Shown here one piece after another: positions 1 to 5,788 of a stretch of 7,554 nucleotides of DNA; positions within the stretch are counted from its first letter, which is position 1; every line of letters starts with the position of its first letter. The position numbers and the translations under genes are program-made. This DNA is from an uncultured Prevotellaceae bacterium. GTDB taxonomy: Bacteria; Bacteroidota; Bacteroidia; Bacteroidales; Muribaculaceae. The stretch spans positions 1 through 7,554 of the forward strand of contig CALDIG010000162.1 of the NCBI GenBank assembly GCA_937904375.1, in the 5' to 3' direction. The notes below the pieces were generated by a model. It did not search any database and had not been told where the DNA came from. It saw nothing but the letters and a program-made list of their open reading frames with translations.

Positions 1-37
1 TGAAGACAAAATGGGAGCAACCGATTCTGTCAACTAA
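1..37 (+). CDS. Possible 3' end of an upstream gene (partial)
   Basis: Reading from base 2, the window opens with eleven codons (EDKMGATDSVN) and a TAA at 35-37. A strong hairpin terminator follows 20 bases later, as expected for the end of a + strand gene that continues beyond the left edge. Too little remains to identify a family. The call rests on the spacing to the terminator, and the other + frames cannot be excluded: frame 3 stays open through the hairpin to about base 153. Confidence 0.35.
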   Translation, partial: EDKMGATDSVN

Positions 38-57
38 TTACCGACTCGGGTTAAAAG

Positions 58-98
58 ACAAATCGGGGATGTGGATTTACACACCCCCGATTTGTTTA
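58..98. terminator. Bidirectional hairpin terminator between convergent genes
   Basis: An 11-bp perfect stem pairs 58-68 (ACAAATCGGGG) with 85-95 (CCCCGATTTGT). It is extended by TGTG/CACA around the loop GATTTA. T-rich bases follow on the + side (TTTGTTTAG), and on the - side the stem is followed by CTTTTAA. It lies just after the presumed + strand stop at 35-37 and downstream of the - strand winged-helix gene ending at 202, so it could serve both. Confidence 0.7.
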
Positions 99-201
99 GA
101 TAAATTAAGCGGCACCTCAACAATAAAAATAAATGATTTTTTTCTATTGTATTAGATTTGCACTAATTTTCTTAGATAAACCTCAAAAAAATCTAGTCAA
201 A

Positions 202-411
202 TTAGATCAAAGTAACGTCGATTTGCTTGCCTTCTTCATCAGAAGCTACGTTAACTTTACCTTCACGGGCGAGCCAACCAATAGCAGCAAAAATCTCTTT
301 CTCTTTAAGCTTTGTTACTTTCTTCAAACCTTTCATGTCCTGGGTTCCATTAGCCTCGTTCAGAGAGTTCCAAACGGCGCCTGCCCACAGACCAATTGTT
401 TCAACGTTCAT
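202..411 (-). CDS. Winged helix-turn-helix protein, PF10771 (DUF2582) type, 69 aa
   Basis: This is a small winged-helix protein of a type common in Bacteroidales and usually annotated 'winged helix-turn-helix domain-containing protein'. Visible hallmarks are the N-terminal IGLWAGAVWNSLNE helix, a middle helix pair ending in the conserved EIFAAIGWLAREGKV (about residues 38-52), and a short C-terminal beta wing ending IDVTLI. The length matches the family, which is essentially a single domain. The ATG at 411 is preferred over an in-frame TTG at 423, because family members start close to this point. No ribosome-binding site is evident. A -7-like box and a perfect inverted repeat lie about 50-70 bases upstream, consistent with regulated or autoregulated expression (inference). 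Targets of the family are not known to me; a DNA-binding role is inferred from the fold. Confidence 0.85.
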   Translation of the reverse strand: MNVETIGLWAGAVWNSLNEANGTQDMKGLKKVTKLKEKEIFAAIGWLAREGKVNVASDEEGKQIDVTLI

Positions 412-457
412 AATAAAAATCAATTTTTTGTAATACTTCTTGTTTGTAATAACGCTG

Positions 458-465
458 CAAAATTA
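458..465 (-). promoter_or_regulatory. Candidate -7 box for the winged-helix gene
   Basis: On the - strand the sequence is TAATTTTG, a full match to the Bacteroidetes primary sigma -7 consensus TANNTTTG. It lies 46 bases upstream of the ATG at 411. No clear TTTG -33 element sits at the usual 19-21 base spacing; the nearest resemblance is ATTG about 25 bases upstream. Transcription would start near 451, giving a leader of about 40 bases. Confidence 0.45.
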
Positions 466-483
466 TATGTTTTATAACATATA
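464..483. promoter_or_regulatory. Candidate operator: perfect 8-bp inverted repeat
   Basis: TATATGTT (464-471), spacer TTAT, then AACATATA (476-483) form a perfect dyad. It overlaps the last bases of the -7 box and fills the spacer between -7 and -33 of the winged-helix gene promoter. This is the classic position for a repressor site. Binding by the adjacent winged-helix protein is inference. The repeat is AT-rich, so chance formation in AT-rich DNA is possible. Confidence 0.4.
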
Positions 484-580
484 GCCATTACAATGATTTA
501 ATAATTTGTGATTTATCGCCTGCAATCGTTTTACATTCTCAATAATAATTACTAATTTTGCGCCCAGAATTATGTTTAGA

Positions 581-616
581 GCGCTTCGCGCAGTTTAGAG
601 GTTAGTGGTTAGAGGG
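581..616 (+). repeat. Dispersed repeat copy 1 (GCGCTTCGCGCAG + TTAGAGG units)
   Basis: A GC-rich mini-hairpin is followed by CAGTTTAGAGGTTAGTGGTTAG. The same arrangement, GCG-TT-TCGCGCAGGTTAGAGGTTAGAGG, recurs at 906-933. The core TTAGAGG/TTAGTGG unit is itself tandemly repeated. This looks like degenerate intergenic repeat DNA with no coding role. Confidence 0.55.
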
Positions 617-905
617 GCCCCGATCCCCGATCCAATTGCCCTCCACGCTTCATGGGCGCGCTACGCGCTTATAATTAAATAAAAATTTAAATTAAAATTT
701 TGTTGTCAGTCTGCCATTAATTATAATCTCACAAAGTTGCGAGCGAAGCTCGTCACAAAGCCTACTTACGCAGGAATATTTTTTACATCGCGCTTGCGCG
801 GCTTTGCGACACCGATATGTGCAGCTTTGCGAGAGGACTATATTAAATTTTATAATAAATTTTAATAAAATTTTAAGCGAAGCGCCCCACAAGCCTCAAG
901 GCAAT

Positions 906-933
906 GCGTTTCGCGCAGGTTAGAGGTTAGAGG
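906..933 (+). repeat. Dispersed repeat copy 2 (GCGTTTCGCGCAG + GTTAGAGG units)
   Basis: This is the second copy of the element at 581-616, sharing TTCGCGCAG followed by two (G)TTAGAGG units. The two copies are in the same orientation about 325 bases apart. AATGCAG tandem units follow directly. Confidence 0.55.
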
Positions 934-940
934 CTTCTTT

Positions 941-968
941 AATGCAGAATGCAGAATATGCAATGCAG
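941..968 (+). repeat. Short tandem AATGCAG units
   Basis: Two adjoining units (AATGCAG AATGCAG) are followed by a degenerate AATATGC and a third intact AATGCAG. It is followed by a -7-like box and then by GTTAAC/GTCAAC repeat units, all within the leader region of rsgA. Confidence 0.6.
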
Positions 969-976
969 TACTTTTG
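969..976 (+). promoter_or_regulatory. Candidate -7 box upstream of rsgA
   Basis: TACTTTTG matches the Bacteroidetes -7 consensus TANNTTTG and lies 57 bases before the rsgA ATG. No TTTG -33 element is found at the expected distance, where repeat DNA lies instead. The implied leader of about 50 bases contains the GTTAACTCGTCAAC/TTGTTAAC repeats. Confidence 0.3.
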
Positions 977-1033
977 GCTTGTTAACTCGTCAACTTGTTA
1001 ACTTGAGAACTAAAACAATTGTTTGACAAAAAA

Positions 1034-1978
1034 ATGCAACAGGGATTAGTTATAAAAAATACTGGCAGTTGGTACATCGTGCGCACCGATGATGGCGCCG
1101 AGCGCAACTGCAAAATTAAGGGGAACCTGCGCCTCAAGGGTTTCCGTTGCACTAATCCTGTGGCGGTGGGCGACAACGTGGAGATAGAGGTCAAGGACGA
1201 CGGCACGGCGTTTATCCGCTCGATTCTTCCTCGCCGCAACTACATCACCCGCCGAGCCAGCAACCTCTCGCGGGAGTTCCAGATTCTCGCTGCCAACATC
1301 GACATGGCGGTGCTAGTGGTCACCCTCATTAATCCTGAGACTAGCACGGTCTTCATCGACCGTTTCCTCGCTACTGCCGAAGCCTACCGTGTGCCAGTAA
1401 CCATCGTCTTCAACAAGATAGACCTGCTTACAGAGCCCGAAGACCGAGAGCTGCTCGACGCCATATTATATTTATATAGGAGTATTGGTTACACGGTGGT
1501 TCCCATGTCGGTGCTCACGGGAGAGGGCATAGACTTGCTGCGTGAGCAGCTGAGTGGCAAGACCGCCCTGTTCAGCGGCAATTCGGGAGTAGGGAAGAGC
1601 TCTATCATCAACTTGCTGGTGCCTGACGCAAGGCTCAAGGTGGGCGACATCTCCGAGGTGCATCACACGGGAATGCATACCACCACCTTCAGCGAGATGC
1701 TCGACATCCCTGGCGACAACGCTGGTCACATCATCGACACCCCGGGAGTGAAAGGCTTTGGCACCATCGACTTCGAGAAAAGCGAGGTGGCGCACTATTT
1801 TCCAGAGATTTTCAAGGTCTCGAAGGAATGTAAATACAACAACTGCACCCCCACCCACGAGCCAGGCTGCGCTGTCCGCCATGCTGTAGAAAACAGCCTC
1901 ATCAGCCAGTCGCGCTACAACAGCTACCTCAGCATCATCGACGACACCAACCCCGACAAGTACCGCAAACCATTCTAA
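1034..1978 (+). CDS. rsgA: Ribosome small-subunit maturation GTPase RsgA (YjeQ/YloQ)
   Basis: RsgA is a circularly permuted GTPase that assists late 30S subunit assembly and is activated by the ribosome. The 314-aa product has the full family architecture: an N-terminal OB fold (about 1-65), G4 NKID (127-130), G1 P-loop GNSGVGKS (182-189), a G2 Thr stretch (216-218), G3 DTPG (235-238) and a C-terminal zinc knuckle. The order G4-G1-G3 is the diagnostic permutation. The knuckle is unusual: the family pattern is C-x4-C-x-H-x5-C, but here it is C266, C271, Pro273 in place of the ligand His, then H275 and C279. The ATG at 1034 is preferred over the in-frame TTG at 1019, because other members begin close to GLVIKNTGSWY. 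It converges on the protease locus, with a palindromic intergenic region between them. Confidence 0.95.
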   Translation: MQQGLVIKNTGSWYIVRTDDGAERNCKIKGNLRLKGFRCTNPVAVGDNVEIEVKDDGTAFIRSILPRRNYITRRASNLSREFQILAANIDMAVLVVTLINPETSTVFIDRFLATAEAYRVPVTIVFNKIDLLTEPEDRELLDAILYLYRSIGYTVVPMSVLTGEGIDLLREQLSGKTALFSGNSGVGKSSIINLLVPDARLKVGDISEVHHTGMHTTTFSEMLDIPGDNAGHIIDTPGVKGFGTIDFEKSEVAHYFPEIFKVSKECKYNNCTPTHEPGCAVRHAVENSLISQSRYNSYLSIIDDTNPDKYRKPF

Positions 1979-2051
1979 ATCACGAAATTCGGCTGACAAA
2001 CTCACAAGCTCACGAGCTGCGAGGCAATGCCCCTCACGCTCACCAATTTCA

Positions 2052-2105
2052 ACGGAGTCATGGAGTAGAGGAGAACAAAAGATCTCCAATCCTCCAAAAC
2101 TCCGT
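2052..2105. terminator. Nested hairpin between convergent rsgA and protease genes
   Basis: Three stacked stems share one axis: ACGGAGT (2052-2058) with ACTCCGT (2099-2105), TGGAG (2061-2065) with CTCCA (2092-2096), and GGAGA (2070-2074) with TCTCC (2083-2087). The loop is A-rich and there are small internal loops. Its place in the 141-base gap between two convergent stop codons fits a bidirectional terminator. On the - strand TTTTT precedes rather than follows the stem, so intrinsic termination is not certain. The gap also holds decayed CTCAC(A/G)AGCTCACGAGCT units near 2003-2019. Confidence 0.45.
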
Positions 2106-2119
2106 AGATAAAAACTCGC

Positions 2120-4387
2120 TTAGAAGATTACCTTCTTGCCATTGAGAATGTGAATGCCCTTGGCGGGGCGTGTCACTCGCTGGCCGTTGATGTTGTAGCA
2201 AGGACCTTGCAGGTTGTTGCTCTCATTGCTGATGATCTCATTGATGCCAGAAAGGGAACCATTAGTCAGTTTTATCGTGAGAGTGGTTGCCGGCACTTGA
2301 GATCCAATGGGCGCAAAGTAGGCGTTGAATGAATTAACAGTGGTGCCTGCCACAAATGCCGAGCCATCGGTGTTGAGCACATAGATGTTCTCCATGTTGG
2401 TGAGTGGAATCATGGTGCCAACCATCTTGTAGTTGAGACCTGTGACCACTGCTTTAGCGGCAGTAGAGACCTCTGCATCGTGGGCACTGAATGTGATGGG
2501 GACATTCACGAGCGATTGACTGCGGTGCGTGGTGGCAGGGATGCCCAGCAGGTAGGGTTGGTTGGGCAAGAGTGTTGATTCGGGAACGCTGAATTCCATC
2601 TCGCTGCCGTTCTCATATTTGCAGGTGGTGACCATAATGTCTCCGTCGGTGTTGGCAGTGTACCACTGGAGCGGTATGACCTCTCCGTTGATTGTTGCCT
2701 GGCAACTTGTCGCGGCAAAAGGCAATACAAGAGTGCTCCAACCCTTTTCAAGCTCAGAGTCAAGGTTGAGCTGCTGGGTGCGAGTGTAACTGATGTGGCT
2801 GGCTGTGAAGGTGATGGGGCAGTAAAAGGGGTAGCCGTGGGTTAGCTTCACGTTTTGTGCCTGTGTGCCCTTGATGATGTTGTCGCCTGTGAGGCTGCTG
2901 TTCTCGCCTGCAATGACCATCATGTTAGGATTGGCCGATGTGTTGACGCTTGTCACGCTTGGAGCATTGGTCAAATCTACCGCACACACTGTTGCATCGG
3001 GCTGCCACGCATCGTTTACGAGATGTGTGGTTTCCACGCCGTCAGCATCATAGGTAAGAATATAGGACGCTGTGGTGTAGTAAACCGGAGCGGCATCTTG
3101 CTGTATTTGCTCATCACCTTTCATATACATTGTTGTAAAGCTGTAGCATTCGGCCCCTGTGAGATTAGGCGACTCGCGGTGAAGAACCACAGTTTGATGA
3201 GCAGGAATAGTCTCCTCCTTGGTTTTATAAACAAATTTGTATTCAGATCCAGTCCACTTGAAGCAGTAGATGCTGATTTCACCCTTGTAGGTCTTGTCGT
3301 TGTTGTTGGTCACTGTTACATCGATGAGTGCCCTGGGAGCAGGAATGATAGTTCCCACGGCATTGGTGACATTGTGAGTGATGGTGAGGTCGAGGTTGCT
3401 TGTGGTGTTGCTCTCAGCAACTGTGATAGTGCCGTTGTAGAGTTCGCTCACGTTAATGTCTTCTATCGTGTAGTTTATCACACCAGAGTTCTTGGGTGTG
3501 AACGACATCTTCACGTCAACGGTCTCGCTAGGTTTCACATCGCACGCAATGATGCTTAAACTATTCTTGTTACTCGATAAGTACAAGTCGCCGTGATAGG
3601 TGTTGTCGCCCTCGTTGTGGAGCGTGATGGTGACATCGCAAGTTTGACCCGCAGTGGGTACAGGGGTGTCGATTTTCACGCCCTTGACAGTGAGTTTTGC
3701 CTTGCGCGATACCGAAGTGGCGGTGAGCTTGCCATTGCTATGATTGAGGAGAATATCGATGTAATGATCCTCGCTGTCATTGTCGAGTTGCCAAGTGTCG
3801 GCATTTTTCAGCTTGCTGATGAAGTGGAGCTTGTACTGACCGTCGGTAAGAGCAGGGTCGGTAAGAGGATTTAGATAAAGAATATATGAGTGGTTGTCGA
3901 GGCCAGAGTTAGCATCAAAATTGGCTGAAGCCCATTCATAGTCTCTTGTCACCGAACCGTCATTCTTAACTAGACGGCAGCCTAGCGCAAACTCACCGTT
4001 GATAGCGTTGTGGTTGAAACTGTTCATGCCGGGATAAACCAGGTAGCCATGCCCTTGAATGAAAGTGCTGGTTGAGGTTTCGTCATGTGTCTCAAATTCG
4101 CCTGTGCCTTGTGGGTCGGTGTAAAGCCAGTTGTCAAGCACAGTCAACATTGCCGATGAGCTGCCACCATCATTAGGCTTTACATTAAAGAAAGCCACTT
4201 GGTCGCTGGTGTAAGCTTCGTTGCCCTCGCTGCCGCCCAAGCCCTGGTCTTTTGGATCCATGAACACTACTCGGTAATAACCGTCGCTTGTGCCACCCCA
4301 ACCCCAATTAACGTGGAAATAGTCTTCCTCGCTGTATCCGTCAACGATAAAGCTGTGTGCATTATCGGGAGAGGTGCCGCTGAACAA
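2120..4387 (-). CDS. C10 protease C-terminal half: catalytic His, Ig-like repeats and sorting-type tail
   Basis: This is the open frame after the TGA. A TTG at 4387 can be named as a start, but homology to C10 proteases already begins 11 codons upstream (LYAELQAKRPI), so independent initiation is unlikely. It holds the catalytic His (DNAHSFIVDGY) and the hallmark YFHVNWGWGGTSDGYYRV, which close the protease domain. About 500 residues of beta-rich sequence follow, including two CARDB/Ig-like segments (VPTAGQTCDVTITLHNEGDN and APRALIDVTVTNNNDKTYKG) and a GWSTLVLPFA module frequent in Prevotella-type surface proteins. The tail, CYNINGQRVTRPAKGIHILN then GKKVIF, is the short C-terminal motif seen on many Bacteroidales secreted proteins and resembles the type IX secretion sorting domain. 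The intact enzyme would probably act at or outside the outer membrane. Confidence 0.8.
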   Translation of the reverse strand: MFSGTSPDNAHSFIVDGYSEEDYFHVNWGWGGTSDGYYRVVFMDPKDQGLGGSEGNEAYTSDQVAFFNVKPNDGGSSSAMLTVLDNWLYTDPQGTGEFETHDETSTSTFIQGHGYLVYPGMNSFNHNAINGEFALGCRLVKNDGSVTRDYEWASANFDANSGLDNHSYILYLNPLTDPALTDGQYKLHFISKLKNADTWQLDNDSEDHYIDILLNHSNGKLTATSVSRKAKLTVKGVKIDTPVPTAGQTCDVTITLHNEGDNTYHGDLYLSSNKNSLSIIACDVKPSETVDVKMSFTPKNSGVINYTIEDINVSELYNGTITVAESNTTSNLDLTITHNVTNAVGTIIPAPRALIDVTVTNNNDKTYKGEISIYCFKWTGSEYKFVYKTKEETIPAHQTVVLHRESPNLTGAECYSFTTMYMKGDEQIQQDAAPVYYTTASYILTYDADGVETTHLVNDAWQPDATVCAVDLTNAPSVTSVNTSANPNMMVIAGENSSLTGDNIIKGTQAQNVKLTHGYPFYCPITFTASHISYTRTQQLNLDSELEKGWSTLVLPFAATSCQATINGEVIPLQWYTANTDGDIMVTTCKYENGSEMEFSVPESTLLPNQPYLLGIPATTHRSQSLVNVPITFSAHDAEVSTAAKAVVTGLNYKMVGTMIPLTNMENIYVLNTDGSAFVAGTTVNSFNAYFAPIGSQVPATTLTIKLTNGSLSGINEIISNESNNLQGPCYNINGQRVTRPAKGIHILNGKKVIF

Positions 4388-4420
4388 TATCGGGCGCTTG
4401 GCTTGCAGTTCGGCATAGAG

Positions 4421-5290
4421 TCATTCACCATAGGTTAGCTGTTTGCGCCACAAGGCATAGCCGCTGGCATCGTAACCGAAGTATTTTATTACGGCATTTA
4501 GGGCTTCATAGCCTGTTGCTGCGCTTGAATTCTCGCTATAATTGGTTTTGGCTGCTGTGCCTAAATATTTATTCAATCGTGCTACTTCGCTGCCGTCTTC
4601 ATTGTTTTCATAGGTGGGATATATTTTGACCCAATCAAAAGTCGTGGGTTCCAGTGCCGCGAGTGCGGGATAATTTGTGCCGCTTGAATTGTTGGGGGTG
4701 TAGGCAGGAATGGCACTTGTGGCAACAGTAGGGCAACGGTGATAATACATGATTTGAGCCATCGCCGTGATAGTACAGCCTGTAGGGGCGTGCTTGCCGT
4801 TAAACATTGGGCACTGGTCGTTATAGGGTGCATCTTGGTTCCACTTGCTCTTGAGCATAGGGGCAATAGCCGATTTCGTTGGGTAGTGGCTTGTGGAAAG
4901 CAAGCTGTGAGAGCTTTCGTTGTTTTTGCTCCGTCGGGCGTTCTTGATGTAGCTGTCGAGCCATGCGCGCATGTTTGGCGGCAATTGCTCGGTGTCAAAT
5001 GTGCCGTGGTCGCAGTAACCTATGATATTGTCGTGTTGGTCAATGCTGCCCACCAGCACAAAACCGTCATTGTTGCTGAAGTTGACGGCATAGACGCTTG
5101 CATTTCTCTCGTCATCAATCGCGTAAGGCTTCACTTGTTGAATAGTAATGTGCTTGGCATGATTGCGCAATGTGACGTTGTGGCTCACAAACTTCCTGGC
5201 GGCGTCGCAGGCCTGCTGTGGGGTGATGCTTGTGGCTGTCATGACTAAGTTTGTCATGAGGTATATCGATAGTAATATTTTTGTTTTCAT
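4421..5290 (-). CDS. C10 protease N-terminal half: signal peptide, propeptide and catalytic Cys
   Basis: This 289-aa ORF is what would be made if the TGA terminates. MKTKILLSIYLMTNLVMTATS is a plausible Sec signal peptide. Residues about 23-120 resemble the Spi_C10 inhibitory prodomain: an ITPQQACDAARKFV helix, then YAVNFSNNDGFVLVG and GYCDHGTFDTEQLPPNMRAWL. The mature part begins near APMLKSKWNQDAPYNDQCP, followed by catalytic Cys172 in PTGCTITAMAQIMYYH. C10 enzymes commonly have GCVATAMAQ here, so T-I replaces V-A. The ORF ends in LTYGE before the catalytic His. Such a product could be exported but not be proteolytic; acting as an inhibitor-like fragment is speculation. The ATG at 5290 directly precedes the signal peptide. 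No clear promoter or ribosome-binding site is seen. Confidence 0.85.
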   Translation of the reverse strand: MKTKILLSIYLMTNLVMTATSITPQQACDAARKFVSHNVTLRNHAKHITIQQVKPYAIDDERNASVYAVNFSNNDGFVLVGSIDQHDNIIGYCDHGTFDTEQLPPNMRAWLDSYIKNARRSKNNESSHSLLSTSHYPTKSAIAPMLKSKWNQDAPYNDQCPMFNGKHAPTGCTITAMAQIMYYHRCPTVATSAIPAYTPNNSSGTNYPALAALEPTTFDWVKIYPTYENNEDGSEVARLNKYLGTAAKTNYSENSSAATGYEALNAVIKYFGYDASGYALWRKQLTYGE

Positions 5291-5316
5291 GTCAGTCTTT
5301 ATTGTTATTTTTAAAT

Positions 5317-5357
5317 AAGCGGTAGGGCGCTCACTGGGAGGCTCTACCGCTTTGATT
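5317..5357. terminator. Strong hairpin between the small-gene cluster and the protease gene
   Basis: AAGCGGTAGGGC (5317-5328) pairs with GCTCTACCGCTT (5341-5352) around a 12-base loop. In + strand RNA the stem is continuous with one G-U pair and is followed by TTTGATTTG. In - strand RNA the same position is an A-C mismatch and the tail is ATTTAAAAAT, so the - strand version is weaker. It lies 27 bases before the protease ATG. It could end transcription arriving from the right-hand cluster, or be a leader element of the protease mRNA. Confidence 0.5.
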
Positions 5358-5498
5358 TGTGTTGTGAGAAGTGTGATTACTTCTTCTCTACCGCAGCCTG
5401 GGCGGCTGATAATGACTTCTGTGAATGAACGAGTTAGGCATTCGTTCTAATTGATTACCAATTTGTATTATTAAATTTTTAGTTTAATTTGTCGCTCG
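5353..5498. other. Intergenic remnant region upstream of the protease
   Basis: No intact gene is visible. On the - strand, 5433-5377 reads LVHSQKSLSAAQAAVEKK and stops at TAA (5379-5377), 24 bases before the hairpin at 5352-5317. That is the layout of a gene's 3' end plus terminator, perhaps a decayed gene, but it is only 18 codons. CTCTACCGC occurs twice (5342-5350 and 5386-5394). A small dyad GAACGA/TCGTTC lies at 5427-5447. The right part (5455-5490) is AT-rich. Confidence 0.35.
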
Positions 5499-5720
5499 TT
5501 AGTCGGTTTCACTCTCAATAGACTCCTTCATGAGAGCAATCAACTCTCTCATCAATTCTTTAGCCTCGACGTTGATACCCATTCTGTACAGTCTATCTTG
5601 CTCGGAGAGCATCTTGCCCTCCATGGCATACCAGATAGACCGTACTGCCTTGTCACGCTCACGCATGTCGTGATTGACCTTTGCCAGGATCGCCGCCTTT
5701 ATGTCGTTGTTATCGTTCAT
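5499..5720 (-). CDS. Small hypothetical helical protein, 73 aa
   Basis: I do not recognise the family. The product MNDNNDIKAAILAKVNHDMR… is charged, with no signal peptide or membrane segment, and is predicted by eye to be mostly alpha-helical; the C-terminal helix ELMRELIALMKESIESE has heptad-like hydrophobics. It is probably cytoplasmic. The ATG at 5720 gives a natural start and it ends at TAA. It is the last of the - strand cluster, 174 bases after the Trypco2-like gene, and no promoter is clear in that gap on the - strand. Its first eight codons lie within a 23-bp exact repeat also found at 6263-6285, so it may once have directly followed the Cys-rich lipoprotein gene. Confidence 0.6.
   Translation of the reverse strand: MNDNNDIKAAILAKVNHDMRERDKAVRSIWYAMEGKMLSEQDRLYRMGINVEAKELMRELIALMKESIESETD
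5698..5720 (-). repeat. 23-bp direct repeat, copy A (start of the 73-aa gene)
   Basis: Identical base for base to 6263-6285 and in the same orientation, 565 bases apart. On the - strand it encodes MNDNNDI plus two bases of the next codon of the 73-aa protein. A second shared 11-mer, TTTGTGGCAAT, lies nearby (5763-5773 here, 6290-6300 by copy B), though at a different distance. This suggests both copies come from a larger duplicated segment. Confidence 0.85.
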
Positions 5721-5758
5721 GTGTTAAGAAATAAAAAGCATTATTGAGTGATGCCCGG

Positions 5759-5766
5759 TATCTTTG
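5759..5766 (+). promoter_or_regulatory. Possible -7 box for the + strand ORF at 5789
   Basis: TATCTTTG fits the TANNTTTG consensus and lies 22 bases before the ATG at 5789. No TTTG -33 element is present at the right distance. Part of it (TTTG) belongs to the 11-mer shared with the end of the Cys-rich lipoprotein gene, so the match may be accidental. Confidence 0.25.
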
Positions 5767-5788
5767 TGGCAATCTAAATAAAGGACCA

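Larger units (their letters stand above)
484..1033. other. Non-coding region with degenerate repeats and GC mini-hairpins
   Basis: No convincing gene lies here; the longest - strand ORF (692-892) has no recognisable protein character. The stretch alternates very AT-rich blocks (about 671-705 and 838-875) with short GC-rich mini-hairpins: GCGC-TTC-GCGC at 581-591, GCGCG-CTA-CGCGC at 656-668, CGAGC-GAA-GCTCG at 740-752 and CGCGC-TT-GCGCG at 789-800. It also has GGGGCCCC at 614-621. The right end carries AATGCAG tandem units (941-968) and GTTAAC/GTCAAC units (981-1004). No tRNA, CRISPR or mobile-element terminus is visible. Confidence 0.7.
2120..5290 (-). pseudogene. C10 (streptopain-family) cysteine protease, interrupted by one in-frame TGA
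   Basis: Read as one frame from the ATG at 5290 to the TAA at 2122-2120, the locus has 1056 codons and a single interruption, the TGA at 4423-4421 (codon 290). Both sides are in the same frame, with no indel. Order: signal peptide (about 1-20), Spi_C10-like propeptide (about 23-120), peptidase C10 domain with Cys172 (APTGCTITAMAQIM) and His312 (DNAHSFIVDGY) and the NWGWGG motif (328-333), beta-rich Ig/CARDB-like repeats, a GWSTLVLPFA-type beta domain, and a C-terminal tail of Bacteroidales type. In C10 relatives this region reads like E-W-x-x-[LI]-Y-x-E-L, so TGA probably replaced a TGG Trp codon. The stop separates Cys from His, so neither half alone could be an active protease. Alternatives are a sequencing error or stop readthrough. 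Confidence 0.8.

Noticed and set aside
133..477. 114-aa open frame on the + strand over the winged-helix gene
   Set aside because: It is antisense to the recognisable winged-helix protein and begins in the AT-rich post-terminator DNA.
692..892. 66-aa open frame on the - strand in the intergenic region
   Set aside because: It runs through mini-hairpins and AT-rich blocks. The predicted protein is not coherent and there is no promoter or neighbour context.
581..933. CRISPR array or insertion-sequence ends
   Set aside because: Repeats are few, degenerate and irregularly spaced with no regular spacers. There is no transposase, and no matching terminal inverted repeats with target duplications.
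1472..2089. 205-aa open frame on the - strand opposite rsgA
   Set aside because: It is antisense to a clear GTPase with all G motifs. The protein has no recognisable features and exists because of the codon bias of rsgA.
2855..3559. 234-aa open frame on the + strand opposite the protease
   Set aside because: It is a Cys/His/Val-rich shadow of the protease C-terminal region with no domain character. The - strand frame is the real one.
4421..4423. TGA reassigned to Trp (alternative genetic code) or selenocysteine
   Set aside because: Other genes in the window end in TGA (5895-5897, 6538-6540) and use TGG for Trp. No selenocysteine-insertion hairpin is apparent just after the codon, and C10 proteases are not selenoproteins.
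4739..5248. 169-aa open frame on the + strand opposite the protease N-terminal half
   Set aside because: It is antisense to the signal peptide, propeptide and catalytic Cys region and has no family features of its own.
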